A stretch of DNA of 64,000 nt from Pogostemon cablin (GCA_023678885.1 CM042994.1:20741073-20805072), one strand, 5' to 3'; positions 23,226-34,712 are shown, counted from the stretch's first letter. Numbers and translations are program-made. Notes: a model not told the origin generated them from the letters alone.

Positions 23226-24731
23226 CTAAACATCGTTGCCAAGCCGCAGACTAGACGGCTCGCCCCTATCGCTTATAAACCAGCAAGGGCAGCAGCTCGA
23301 ATCTCTCTTCCTCCGCACGCGGCTCCATATCAACTTCTTCCCCCTCAGAAGCAACCTTGTCCTCAAGGTTGAACCCAGGAAACTGGCGACGGAACTCATC
23401 CTCCCCGACCCACCTTGCATCTTCCATTGGCATTCCATTCCATTTAACCAACAGCTTCTCGAGCTCTCTTCCCCCTTCACATTTCGCCTAGCTAGGACCC
23501 TTTCAGGTTCGAAGATCGGCAGCTCGGGCTGCTCCAAGGACTCCGGTAGCTCAGCCTCCACCGGATGGTCTCCCACTACATGTTTGAGTTGAGACACGTG
23601 GAAAACCGGATGGATGCGGCTGCCTGCTGGAAGAGTGAGTCGATAAGCCGCTGGGCCAACTCTTGCTTCCACCAAAAACGGTCTGTAAAACTTTGCGGAT
23701 AACTTGTGATGGCCCACATTAGGCATCGAAGTCTGCCGATGAGCCCTCACCTTCAAAAACACCCGATCCCCAACCTCAAAACTTAAGTCACGACGATGTC
23801 GATTTGCAAATCGAATCATCTGCTCCCTTGCAACTTCCAAATGCGCCCGTAACCTAACTAACATCGTGGCTCTACTCTCAAGCACCTCCGCCACCGCGGC
23901 CACCTTACACTCACCGGGTAGATACCGCTGAATTGTTGGCGGCGGACGGCCGTACACTGCCTCAAAAGGGGTAGTGTTAGCTGCAGTTTGGAAGGCAGTG
24001 TTATACCAATATTCCGTCCATGGCAACCAACCAACCCACTTCCTTGGTTGTTCTCCTGAGAAACAACGCAGATAAATTTTCAACACGCGATTTAAAACTT
24101 TCGTCTGCCCATCTGTTTTCGGATGATATGAGGAACTAAATTTGAGTTGAGTACCAGATAGCGTAAAAAGTTCCTTCCAAAACAAACTCATGAACAAAGG
24201 GTCGCGATCACTTACAATCGAGCCCGGAATGCCATGCAAGCGCACGATATCCCGTACAAATACTTCCGCCACTCCCCGGGCCGTTGGCCGCCCCTTCAAT
24301 GCAGAACAATGTCCATATTTTGACAGCCAGTCCACCACCACCATTATAATTGTACAACCCTGAGACTTGGGCAACGAGGTGATGAAGTCCATGAATAGAT
24401 CCTCCCATATCTTCTCCGGAATAGGTAGGGGTTGCAACAAACCCGCCGGAGACATAGCTTCATACTTAGACTTCTGGCACACCACACACTTGGCCACGTA
24501 CTCCTTCACAGAACGGAACATACCACGCCAATAAACGCTGGAGGCCAAGCGATAGTACGTTCGCAAAGCTTCGGCGTGTCCGCCCGTCGGAGTATCATGG
24601 AACTCGCGGAGGAGCTTTGGAATCCACGCCGAATTTGCAGCCAATACCACTCTCCCTTTGAAAAACAGCTTCTCCCCATACAGACTAAATCCCACGTGAC
24701 TCGACGGCTCACGCCGCAAGTCCTCCACCAC
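23226..24731 (-). pseudogene. Chromovirus integrase and chromodomain
   Basis: The open segment starts in the integrase zinc-binding region (LREFHDTPTGGHAEALRTYY, then CVVCQKSKYE, giving the H-H-C-C set). The core shows LFMDFITSLP and VSDRDPLFMS, the first two Asp residues. The third motif, normally TDGQTEV, reads TDGQTKVLNR, so the catalytic Glu is Lys. After ERVLARR the frame is lost. In the next frame (23266-23451) lies a chromodomain, VKWNGMPMEDARWVGEDEF followed by FPGFNLEDKV. Chromodomains steer integration toward marked chromatin. The remaining frame to 23226 is read-through. Confidence 0.9.
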
Positions 24732-24917
24732 TTTTCAGATAAATTCATCCTCGTGTTGCTCGGATAAAATATCCGCCAACTCACCCCAAATTGGACCACT
24801 GAGTGCTAACAAGTTTCCCTCCTCCCCTCGGCGCGAGAGCGAATCCGCTGCTGAGTTAGACACTCCTGATTTATACTCGATTACAAAATCATATCCCAAA
24901 AGTTTTGCCACCCAGAG

Positions 24918-26140
24918 CTATTGGGATGGGGTCACAATTTTCTGGGACAGAAGATGCCTCAGGCTGCTATGATCGATGCGAACAGTAAACTGCCGACCCA
25001 AGAGATACAGCCTCCAGTGCTGGACTGCTAAGACTAACCCCATCATCTCCCGCTCATATGCTGACTTGGTCAAGGTCCTTTCAGCCAACGATTTGCTGAA
25101 GTAGACAATTGGTCTCCCCTCCTGCATAAGAACTGCGCCAATCCCAGTGCCGGATGCATCACATTCTACCACAAATCTCCTTCCAAAATCAGGCATAGCG
25201 AGCACTGGAGCAGATGTAAGTGCCGCCTTCAATTGCCGGAAAGCGTTTTCAGCAGCCTCCGTCCACGCCATAGGGGTTGGCGCCGTCTTCTTCAAAAGCT
25301 CGGTCAACGGCCGCGCCAGCAGGCAGTACTCGCGCACAAATCTGCGGTAATATCCGGTCAAGCCCAGAAACCCCCTCACTTCGCGAATACTCCTCGGGCG
25401 AGGCCAATTAACAACCGCCTCCGCTTTCACAAGATCCATCTCTACCCCAGCAGCAGATATGATATGACCCAGGTACTCGACCTTTACACACCTGAAGGAA
25501 CACTTCTTCTTGTTGGCTTTGAACTGATTGTCCAACAAAATTTGCATCACCACCCTCAAGTGTTCTTTATGTTGCTGCCAAGACCTGCTATAGACAAGAA
25601 TGTCATCAAAAAACACCAAAACAAACTTTATCAAGTAAGGTCGAAAAACCTCATTCATAGCCGACTGGAAGGTCGCCGACGCATTAGTTAAGCCAAAATG
25701 CATAACGAAGAATTCGTAATGCCCACTATGCGTCCGGAATGCCGTTTTATGAACATCCTCTTGAGCTACTCGGATCTGATGATAGCCGGCCGCAGATCGA
25801 TCTTGGAGAATACCACCGCTCCAGACAATTCATCCAACATCTCCTGTATCACCGGAATAGGGTACTTATCTGGCACTGTCACTTTGTTCAGCTCCCTATA
25901 ATCCACGCAAAACCTCCAACTCCAATCCTTCTTCTTAACCAGCAAGACTGGGCTCGAAAACGGACTGGAGCTCGGGCCGATAATTCCTGCCATGAGCATG
26001 TCAGCAACCAACCTCTCAATCTCGTCTTTTTGGGCTGCTCATAACGATATGGCCTCTCCTACACGGGACCCGTCCCAGGCGCCAGAGTGATGTGGTGCTC
26101 CGTACCTCGCGACGGAGGTAAACCCTTCGGCTCCCCGAAC
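24918..26140 (-). pseudogene. Chromovirus reverse transcriptase and RNase H
   Basis: The N-terminal half (25766-26011) has SPFSSPVLLVKKKD and FCVDYRELNKVTVPDKYPIP. The frame then shifts, and 24918-25703 carries the palm with FFDDILVYS, the thumb (EYLGHIISAAGVEMD), and an RNase H opening VVECDASGTGIGAVLMQEG followed by SKSLAERTLTKSAYEREM. The segment ends at TPSQ-stop where TPSQQ is expected. Traces of the RT approach sequence continue to about 26170 (RPYRYEQPK, FGEPKGLPPSRG). Confidence 0.9.
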
Positions 26141-26369
26141 ACTGCCTCAAACGGCGACAATACTTCTGAGACCTCCTCGGTCCTCGACAATACGTGTTTC
26201 GTGATAATTGTATACTTTTTTTACACTAAGTTTTTCATTAAAAAAACTAGCATCATATGTGTACAACTTTTTATTTAATAATGTATACATATTTTTTAAT
26301 AATTGTATGTTTTTTACACTTAATTGCCTTCGAAATCGGAGCAACTCGCTCGGAAACGCCACCAGGAAC

Positions 26370-27260
26370 AACGTCAACAGATGGCTTGACACGCCACTGT
26401 TTTTGCTTCGAACGAAGCCCGCATCATCAACATCTGGAGCACGTTTCCCTTTAGTTTGCTGGCGCTTACAATCCTGATCAGAATGCTAGAGTCAGGAAAG
26501 CCACATTCCATCATATCAACATCAACGAGCACCTGAGCGAAGTGCCCTATACCCATTTAGAGCTCATTCATCAATACGTAACGGAGCACCAATAGCTGCC
26601 GCAATCGACTTAAGGATTCTCTCCGTCAGAGTTCGAAAGGCAACTCGTAAAAACGAACCCAGATAGAGACCATAGTTGTCTTTGCTCTATAAGGATTGAA
26701 AGCTGGAGACATTCTAATCTTACCTATTTTCAGATAAAAAACACGCTGATGCAGAATGGAATTACGATGAGTTTCATCAGGAATAAAGAGAATGTAAAAA
26801 CCTTTTCCAATCGGAGCAACAGATAAATCATAAACCGTTTTTAGTTTCAACACCAGGGAAGCATCAGAGATTGGTTTCTGTCCAGACTGAATCAGCAATC
26901 GAAAAATAAGGAAGCATTAACCCTGTTGTTGTAATAGTTATCTTCAATCGGGATAGAGATGGTAACCTCTATGAGTCTGAGTCATCACGAATCAGATCTT
27001 TAATGGAGAGGCCTGATCCAGTGGGGGGAGGCGCCTTGGATTGCGGGGCAGGAAACGCCCCAGCCCTTGGAGGAGCTGAAGACCACCCATGTGAATTCTC
27101 GACGGAAGGTCCCTCAGGCTCAAAAAATGGAGCAAATTGATGGGAATCGTGCTGAGATTTTTAAGACTTGAAATTGGCAGCATCCGGAGTACTAGTAACC
27201 ACCGCTTTGAAGGAGGACTGAGTGGTCGTGGGTTGATGGGGTCTTCAGGGACACCCAAAG
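26370..27260 (-). pseudogene. LINE ORF1-like relic with DUF4283-type domain
   Basis: The segment 26626-26898 resembles the DUF4283 domain found in ORF1 of plant LINEs and related proteins: PIGKGFYILFIPDE, then RVFYLKIGKIRMSPAFNPYR and TTMVSIWVRFYELPFEL. It continues in broken frames as RILKSIAAAIGAPLR and GHFAQVLVDVDM at 26374-26556, which is the usual next block. The upstream part (26992-27258) is a proline-rich stretch without a recognised domain. No endonuclease or RT follows, so this is a fragment. The AT-rich 26201-26330 separates it from the chromovirus. Confidence 0.7.
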
Positions 27261-28178
27261 AAGAGCGAACCAGTCCCCAAAAGCTTCACAGATTGAGGAG
27301 CGACTGTTCATATAGTATGTTCATCTGCTATGCAAAATTAAGCAAAGAAATAAGACCCTGTATTTTTGAGCCAAAATTGCCAACTGTCCTCCCATTGTAA
27401 TAACCATCTTTGCAATATCAGCCTAGAAGTCATTCACAAAACATGTAGTACATGTGAAACAGAATTAAAAAGTACATAGTTAGAAATGTTTCAATGAATG
27501 TGCACAAATATGTGGCACCTAAAAAGAATCATGGTGCACTTATAATGGTTATGGTTTAACTGACAGATCTATTAGATGCATGTATGTCAAACACCTCTGT
27601 TGGTAAAGTTTCTTTTCTTTTAAGCATAATCTAACAGCTTCTGAATAATTTAAATTGGTAGATGTAATAGAGGAAAAAGAATCATCAGTACAGGGTCACA
27701 ATACTCAAAGTAAAGGAATTCCATGTGACCAGTTATACTGCTGAGCATTTATCAGTAAAATTCATGCAGGTGAATTGAAAATTTTGTTCTTGTCGATAAG
27801 CAAATGAAATGATATCTGAAAATAACAGTAAGAAACAAAGTTATCGCAAAATAACCGATGCATTTGTGATTGTGTAGAGTGCTGTAATGTTGGGCATGTG
27901 ATGAAATGATATGCATGACCCTAAGGAGCATGATTCTGAGAGTCAGCTGTACATAAACCCCATTTAGCACATTGTTAAATAATTTTTTCTTATATAATCC
28001 GAAAATCTAAAAGGCCCTATCAACACAAAACATAAAATTAAAAAAAAAAACTTTGGACAGCGTGAGTCTTTCCACAGTTATGACAGTGTTATGGACAGGA
28101 TGCTCTAAGAATTAAAGTACCATCAACTATAAAAGTTTGAATCCAATTACCCTCAACATATGCTCGAGATGGTGATGA
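27261..28178. other. Non-coding stretch left of Helitron A
   Basis: No gene or element ends were recognised. It resembles intron-like or intergenic DNA. Its last base, A at 28178, is the expected host base before the Helitron 5' end. Confidence 0.4.
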
Positions 28179-28186
28179 TCTAAAGT

Positions 28187-28610
28187 AATATAATAGCAAA
28201 GTGAAAAAGTCAAAATTGAGCTAATTTTTAATTTACACCATTGGATTTGATTACTATAAGCCATTTTGAATCCATCCATTCATCACATTATTGAATCTCA
28301 TCGAGATTAGATCTTGACCATTAATTTGATACCTTATTTAAAATTTACCATATTTAATTTTTGTCATAATGATACCGTATTTAATTAATTTTTTAATATA
28401 ATAGCAAAGTGAAAAAGTCAAAATTGAGCCAATTTTTAATTTATACCATTGAATTTGATTACTATAAGCCATTTTGAATCCCATCCATTCATCACATTAT
28501 TGAATCTCATCCATTCATCACAATTATGAGATTAGATCTTGACATTATTTTAATACCTTATTTAAAATTTACCTTATTTAATTTTTGTCATAATGATACC
28601 ATATTTAATT
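28187..28610 (+). repeat. Direct duplication of the Helitron A 5' region (period about 208)
   Basis: Two units start with AATATAATAGCAAAGTGAAA at 28187 and 28395 and stay alignable for about 210 bp. The second unit has a small extra repeat of 'atctcatccattcatcac'. Confidence 0.85.
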
Positions 28611-28779
28611 AATTTTAATTTTAAGATTTTAAATTTTCCTCTTATTTATTTCAGCAAAATTTAATTTATTATTTATGGTACTAACAATTAAGTTTATATT
28701 ATGATTTATTTTTGTAATTATAATTATAATGTATTTTTTGAAACTATAATATAGTTTTAACAATTAATTCATTATTAAA

Positions 28780-30370
28780 TTATTTTCTTCTTTATTAATA
28801 ATTTTGAATTAATATTATTGGTCCTAACATCTTAATAATTTTAAATGGGTATGTGTAATCAACGGGTAACGGTATTAAATTATTTTCTTCATTATTAATA
28901 ATATTGAATTAATATTATTAGTCCTAACATCTTAATAATTTTAAATAGGTATGTATGTCCAATCAACGGGTAAAACTATAATGTAGTTTTAACAATTAAT
29001 TCATTATTAAATTATTTTCTTCTTTATTAATCATTTTGAATTAGTATTATTGGTCCTAACATCTTAATAATTTTAAATGGGTATGTGTAATCAACGTGTA
29101 TTGATAAATGAGTTTGGAACGGTATTTAATTATTTTCTTTATTATTAATAGTTTTGAAATAATATTATTAGTCCTAACATCTTAATAATTTTAAATGGGT
29201 ATGTATGTGTAATCAATGAGTATTGATAATGGGTTTGGAACGGAATTAAATTATTTTATATTTTTTTAATTAAACTGGTAAGAATATAAGTAGTTGGATA
29301 TTGATAAACGGATTTGGGATGGGTATGAGTATCATAATATATTTTTTTAATGAAACAATTTAAAAATATTAATTTTTAGATGATATTTATTTATATATGG
29401 GTACGAGTATCATGAAATAAGCAAGTATCTTACATAATTAATAAATATAATTATTTATTATGTTCAAAAAAATATAATAATTTTATAAAAACGCTCAATA
29501 TTTGCCACTACTTAATGGTAAGAGTCTATATAGCATGTTTCTTGATTATTAAATTATTAATAATTAATATTATTAGTCCTAACATCTTAATAATTTTAAA
29601 TAGTTATGTGTAATCAACGTGTATTGATAAACAGGTTTGAAATTATTTATTTATATTAAAATTTCCTTTATGAATTTTTTTAAACTATAAAGTAGTTTTA
29701 AGTTTTAAAAATTAATTCATTATTAAATTATTTTCTTCATTTTTATTTTCATCACATATTTTCTTCATTATTAATAATTTTGAATTAATATTATTGGTCC
29801 TAACATCTTAATCATAATAATTTTAAATGGGTATGTGTAATCAACGGGTATTGAAAACGGGTTTGGGATGAATATGAGTATCATAATATTTTTTTAATGA
29901 AACGGGTACGAATATTAATATTATTGGTCCTAACATCTTAATAATTTTAAATGGATATATGTAATCAACGGGTATTGATAAACGACTTTGGGATAGGTAT
30001 GAGTATCATAATATATTTTATATATTAAGAAATATTTTATATATTCAATCAAAAATTGTAAATTTTTATATCATATTTTTTTGATAGAACTATATTATAT
30101 TTATTTTATATTTAATTAGTAACAGTATAAGTTGATTTATAATATTAATTTTAATCAATAAAAAAGCACTTTAAAAATAGTATTAAATGAGTATGAGTAA
30201 TTTACGGGTATTGATAAAAGATTTTGGGACCGATACAATTATTAAATTATTTTCTTCATTATTAATAATTTTGAATTAATATTATTAGTCCTAACATCTT
30301 ATTAATTTTAAATGAGTATGTGTAATCAATGGGTATTGATAAACGGGTTTGAAATTATTTATTTATACAT
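28780..30370 (+). repeat. Interspersed tandem repeat within Helitron A
   Basis: The phrase 'gtcctaacatctta' recurs near 28821, 28921, 29053, 29171, 29574, 29796, 29926 and 30288. It is usually followed by 'ataattttaaatgggtatg' and 'taatcaacgggtattgata'. Spacing varies from about 100 to 400 bp, so the array has been disrupted. Confidence 0.8.
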
Positions 30371-30818
30371 GGGTACGAGTATTACGAAATAAGCAAGTAT
30401 CTTACATAATTAATAAACATAAATATTTATTATGTTAAAAAATATATAATTATTTTATAAAAATTAACGCTCAATATTTATCATTATTTTTTTCGTTATA
30501 TATTTAAAATACATTTTTTCTTAATCTTCTTACTGCTAAAAAGAAACATATTAGCATGGATTGAGGGATTGTATATTATATAAAAATTCCAATTTAGATA
30601 AATTCTATGTGAAGATATACTTATTTTATAAAAACGTTATCGCTAAAAGGAAACATACTAGCATGGATTGAGGGATTGTATATTATATAAAAATTTCAAT
30701 TCAGATATTCTATATGAAGGTATACTTATTTTATAAAAATGTAGACATAGAATGGTTTATCTAAAAGGTATGTCTTAATCTTCTCCTCCTGTTGTTTAAA
30801 TAACATCAGAACACCTTA

Positions 30819-31004
30819 AATTAGGTGGGCTAGCCCACACACCTGGCCACTGGGCTCCTCACACAATTGAGTGACCCAGGTTCGATTTCCATTGGGAACG
30901 AATAGGAGGGGAGTAATAAGGAGACTTGGAGAATAGGGTGTATGGAGACTTGGTGAATTAACTACTAACTATACTAACAACTAACTTTGTCCTATAAAAA
31001 AAAA
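30819..31004 (+). mobile_element. tRNA-derived SINE, copy 2, full length
   Basis: A perfect 14-bp target duplication, ATCAGAACACCTTA, flanks it at 30805-30818 and 31005-31018. It has an A-box-like TGGCCACTGGG at 30844-30854, a B box GGTTCGATTTC at 30879-30889, and a terminal poly-A run. The 186-bp body matches copies 1 and 3. It inserted into Helitron A about 30 bases before that element's 3' end. Confidence 0.93.
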
Positions 31005-31022
31005 ATCAGAACACCTTAGTCT

Positions 31023-31049
31023 CGTGCAACGCACGGGTTCAAACGCTAG
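31023..31049 (+). other. Helitron A 3' terminal hairpin and CTAG end
   Basis: CGTGC and GCACG form a 5-bp stem around AAC, with more pairing just outside. TTCAAACG then leads to CTAG, followed by the host T at 31050. Confidence 0.85.
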
Positions 31050-31195
31050 TTAGATTAAAAAGAACCATAGATAAAGATTTACAAGAACAAATTTCCAAAG
31101 AAAAATTACATTGTAGACAATTCTTTTGAGAATAATTGCTATAGTAAAATGTCTTGCCAAAAAGGGGCTTTTATCAATTAAAGCCCGTATTATGG

Positions 31196-31437
31196 GTAAA
31201 TATCAATTAGGGGTGTGGATTATTTTTCTATCAATCCAAGGCCTGAAATATGTAAAACTATCAATTTAAGGCATGAATTTGTCAAATATTATCACCTATT
31301 TTATCAAATTTGGGCCTCGGTTCAGGCCCTGAATTGATAGTTTTACATAATTCAGACCCCTATTCGATATTATAAATAATTCAAGCTCCGAATTGATAGA
31401 TTATCCATTTTTCAGGCCCTGTATTGATAAAATTCCT
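31196..31437. repeat. Imperfect fold-back repeat upstream of the PPR gene
   Basis: Inverted and direct variants of 'aggccctgaattgatag' occur several times (for example 31328-31345, 31395-31402, 31423-31438). The unit opens with GGGTAAATATCAATTAGGGG, a start similar to the fold-back element at 13498. It is probably a Mutator-type MITE. Confidence 0.5.
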
Positions 31438-31881
31438 AAAAAGTACATAAAAAGCAACGAGGGCCTATTATTTTTGTTCGCCCTGGGCCTCGAAAATATC
31501 AGGACCGATACTGTTTCACACTAGAGTAGCTCTTAAATATATAATGAAGAAGGGTAAAAAAGTAATAAAATAAAAAAAAAACATTTTTCCATAAAAATTA
31601 CGATGGATAATATTTTCAAAATCAACTATGTTTGGGACATTTTTCACAATTTCTCTTTAAAAAAATTCAAAAGTTTATAAGCTGATTATATATGTATTTT
31701 TCACAAATTTAATTTATGAAAGGAAAAGACTTGGGTGATCACATAAGTATTTTTCTGTGAGTTCGTTATGGATTAATTAAATTTGTTGCATTTATTTTTT
31801 GATGCAGGAAGTTGTATTATTATAGTGTGATTGTGTAGGTAGTGTGGCGAGGCATGTTGTCTGAATGAAGGAAACAAGTCG

Positions 31882-33687
31882 ATGACCCCTTCGAAATTGC
31901 TGTTTTCTTCAAGGAGAAGAGACATCATAAATTGGAAGCCATTGGTTCGCCTTTTCTCATCTCCTCGACAGCCACACGCATACCATTCCTCCCTCATAAA
32001 AGTTGGCTCTACACACGTCCTCCATGTTGCTAACTATCTACTGAGCCTCTACTTGAAGATTTCAGATCTGGATGGTGCTCGCAATCTGTTCGACGAAATT
32101 CCTGAAAGAGATGTTAAAACTTGGACAATTCTCATATCCGGCCTGTCCAAATACGGGCATCACAGGATTGCTTTGGATTACTTTACCGCGATGTTGAATG
32201 AGGAAACTGTTGCTCCCAATGCCTTTACGTTGTCCTCTGTGCTCAAGTGTTGTGTTTCCCTAAGTAATAGACTTCCCTTGGGGAAGACAATTCATGGTTG
32301 GATGGTGACAAATGGGATTGATGTAGATGTCACTTTGGAAAATTCTCTTCTGGACTTCTACGCTAAATTCCAGGTGTATGATTATGTGAAAAAATTGTTT
32401 GACTCGATGGATGAAAAAGATTTTACTTCTTGGAATATAGTGATGCTGGCGAACTTACGTAGGGGTGAGATGAAGGAGAGCCTTGATCTCTTCTGGAGCT
32501 TGCCTATCAAGAATGTTTCGAGTTGGAATACTATCATTGACGGACTATTGCATCAGGGCTTGGAAAGAAAAGCATTGGAGATTCTTTATGAAATGGTAAA
32601 GATTGGACCTTCTCTTAATAAAGTTACATTTTCTACATCACTTGTTTTGGCATCTTCGTTAAAGGATTTGGAGCTAGGTAGGCAGATTCACTGCCAGCTG
32701 CTCCGGATTGGGATGAATGAAGATTCGTTTGCAATGACTTCACTCCTTCACATGTACTGTAAATGCAGGGAAATGGGGAAGGCTTCCATTATTTTTCAAG
32801 AGTTAAGGCTGAGATGTTTTAAGGGATGTCATGATTTAATGGCTCAAAGAGTTTCATGGAGTACAATGATTGCTGGATTTGTTCAAAATGGTATGATAAA
32901 AGATGCCTTAGTTTATTTTGTTGCAATGAATCGTGAGCAAATTGATGTGGATCTGCATACTCTCACTACCGTTGTTGCTGCCTCAGCTAATGCTGCTCTT
33001 TTGGAGCTTGGACAGCAGATTCATGCTCGAACGCTGAAATTAGGATACGGGCAAGACTTATTCTTGTGTTCATCCTTGATTGACATGTATTCCAAATGTG
33101 GAAACCTGGATGATACTCTCTCATATTTCAAGGAAACTCGGACAAGGAATGTCGTGCTGTGGAGTGCGATGATATCAAGTTATGCAATACATGGGTGCGG
33201 AAAGGAAGCGATTGAGGTGTTTGAGTTGATGCAGAAAGAGGACATTCGACCAAATGAGGTGAGTTTTCTTGGGGTCCTCACTGCATGTAGCCATGCTGGT
33301 TTGGTTGAAGATGGGTGCAAGTTTTTTAAGATGATGATAGATACATATGGCCTCAAACCTGGTACTGAACATTTTGCTTGCATGGTCGATCTTCTTGGGA
33401 GGGCGGGTCAGTTAAAAGAGATCAAAGATTTTGTTTATGAGAATCAAATCCATCATATAAAGCAAGTTTGGAAAGCATATCTGTCTTCATGTTGGTTTCA
33501 CAAGAATGTGGAGATGACCAATTGGGTGTCCAAAAAATTGTTTGAACTAGACCCTCGTGACCCTGAGCCATATATTATGATATCAAATACCTACTCAGAG
33601 AACCATGCATGGGAAGAGGTAGCTAAAATAAGGGGATTAATGTTGGAAAAGGAAGTGTCGAAACTCCCTGGTCAATCTTGGATCTAG
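31882..33687 (+). CDS. PLS-class pentatricopeptide repeat protein
   Basis: The 601-codon intronless frame has an Arg/Ser-rich N-terminus (about 30 residues, likely organelle targeting) and then roughly a dozen P, L and S type PPR motifs. Typical signatures include GARNLFDEIPERDVKTWTIL, DVTLENSLLDFYAK, SSLIDMYSKCGNLDD and RNVVLWSAMISSYAIHG. The C-terminus has an E-type domain (EHFACMVDLLGRAGQLKE, ending LPGQSWI). Such proteins bind organellar transcripts and act in C-to-U editing, splicing or processing. The E domain is cut short by TAG. One base out of frame the codons continue VVENKHTL, as E-domain proteins usually do, so a 1-nt deletion just before the stop is likely. There is no DYW domain. 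It lies between two Helitrons. It is probably a functional host gene, but the tail needs care. Confidence 0.93.
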   Translation: MTPSKLLFSSRRRDIINWKPLVRLFSSPRQPHAYHSSLIKVGSTHVLHVANYLLSLYLKISDLDGARNLFDEIPERDVKTWTILISGLSKYGHHRIALDYFTAMLNEETVAPNAFTLSSVLKCCVSLSNRLPLGKTIHGWMVTNGIDVDVTLENSLLDFYAKFQVYDYVKKLFDSMDEKDFTSWNIVMLANLRRGEMKESLDLFWSLPIKNVSSWNTIIDGLLHQGLERKALEILYEMVKIGPSLNKVTFSTSLVLASSLKDLELGRQIHCQLLRIGMNEDSFAMTSLLHMYCKCREMGKASIIFQELRLRCFKGCHDLMAQRVSWSTMIAGFVQNGMIKDALVYFVAMNREQIDVDLHTLTTVVAASANAALLELGQQIHARTLKLGYGQDLFLCSSLIDMYSKCGNLDDTLSYFKETRTRNVVLWSAMISSYAIHGCGKEAIEVFELMQKEDIRPNEVSFLGVLTACSHAGLVEDGCKFFKMMIDTYGLKPGTEHFACMVDLLGRAGQLKEIKDFVYENQIHHIKQVWKAYLSSCWFHKNVEMTNWVSKKLFELDPRDPEPYIMISNTYSENHAWEEVAKIRGLMLEKEVSKLPGQSWI

Positions 33688-34712
33688 TGGTTGAAAATAA
33701 GCACACTCTAGGGTGCATATGCCGAATTAATGAACCAACTTTGCATTTAATTTTATAACTAGTGTGAGTATTTTAAGTATTATAAAATATAATTTTATTT
33801 TTAGAAATAATTTTCAGTGTATTATATACTTGAAATATGCATTGTCATTTAAATTTTATACACAAAATCTGATTTCCATACCTCCTAAATTTAAAAATTT
33901 TTTTGAAAAAAGTACTATTACAGTCTAAATAGTAAATTTCAATTAATTTATTACGGACATTAATATAAAAATTATTTTTTAAGACATAAAAATTGTCCCA
34001 ATTGATTTATATAGGGACACTTTATGATTTATGAGACACTTGAATCCATCTACACTATGGAGCAGTATAAGAAAAATGATTTGTGGATGTAAAAAAGTGT
34101 GTCAGTTGATACATATTGGACACTTTCAATTTTTTGGTATTTAATGCAACTGTTACATGCATGTATATATTAATATTAATTAATCTCAAAAATGGTTCAA
34201 AAAATACAGATTTTTAGTTTCATTGATTGATGATAATTGATTGATTAAGTTTATTTATAATATAAACATAGAAGTTTGAATAATTAAATTAAATAAAAGA
34301 ATTTTTAAAGTGTACATGTAATTTAACTTAAAATATTAGATTTTTTATTGTTGAATTTCTTGCCTACTTTACAAACTAATTTATCATGCAATCCTAAAAA
34401 AATTGCAACCAAAAAATGATAATAAATGAGAATATTTTAAACCAAAAAATCGCAATCTTTAAAACAATATTTAATAAGATGACATAATACTTTCAAATAT
34501 TTAATAAATTTAGTTTCATAAAGATGACACTAACAACATATATTTAACAAACTTAGTGTCATAAAGATGACACTAACAACATAAATTGTTCATATAACTT
34601 ATTAAGGTTTCAATAGACTTATTAAAAAAAAACCTGAAAAAACTGAAATTGTTTGTGACTTATTGAGATGACGAAGTAACTGATTAAACTTAAATCTTCT
34701 CGAGCTTAACAT
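33688..34712. other. Stretch between PPR gene and RPA1-like relic
   Basis: AT-rich and without a gene. A possible 3' end of Helitron B lies at 33759-33762 (CTAG, host A at 33758), with an AT-rich inverted repeat TATTTTA...TAAAATA just to its right. Near 34495-34590 a phrase with 'cataaagatgacactaacaac' occurs twice. Confidence 0.4.

Larger units (their letters stand above)
23226..26200 (-). mobile_element. Chromovirus (Ty3/Gypsy with chromodomain), truncated
   Basis: On the minus strand the order is RT (5' end cut near 26200), RNase H, integrase, chromodomain. Gag and protease are missing and no LTR was recognised on either side. The coding sequence carries a stop between RNase H and integrase near 24916 (CAA/CAG to TAG), another near 24735, and a frameshift before the chromodomain near 23460. 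This is a fragment of an old insertion. Confidence 0.9.
28179..31049 (+). mobile_element. Helitron A, non-autonomous
   Basis: The 5' end is TC at 28179 (TCTAAAGTAATATAATAGC) preceded by A. The 3' end is CTAG at 31046-31049 followed by T, with a GC-rich hairpin (CGTGC AAC GCACG, 31023-31035) about 10 bases before it. A/T target, 5' TC and 3' hairpin plus CTAG are the Helitron signature. The 2.87-kb interior holds a direct duplication of the 5' region, about eight copies of a repeat of 110-130 bp, and a SINE inserted near the 3' end. No Rep/helicase or RPA coding sequence is present. Confidence 0.85.

Noticed and set aside
24432..24767. Plus-strand frames over the chromovirus (also 25233-25691 and 25739-26044)
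   Set aside because: They are mirror frames of the clear minus-strand integrase and RT.
28780..30370. CRISPR-like spaced repeats
   Set aside because: The genome is plant nuclear, spacing is irregular and the units are diverged and AT-rich, so this is a decayed tandem array inside a Helitron.
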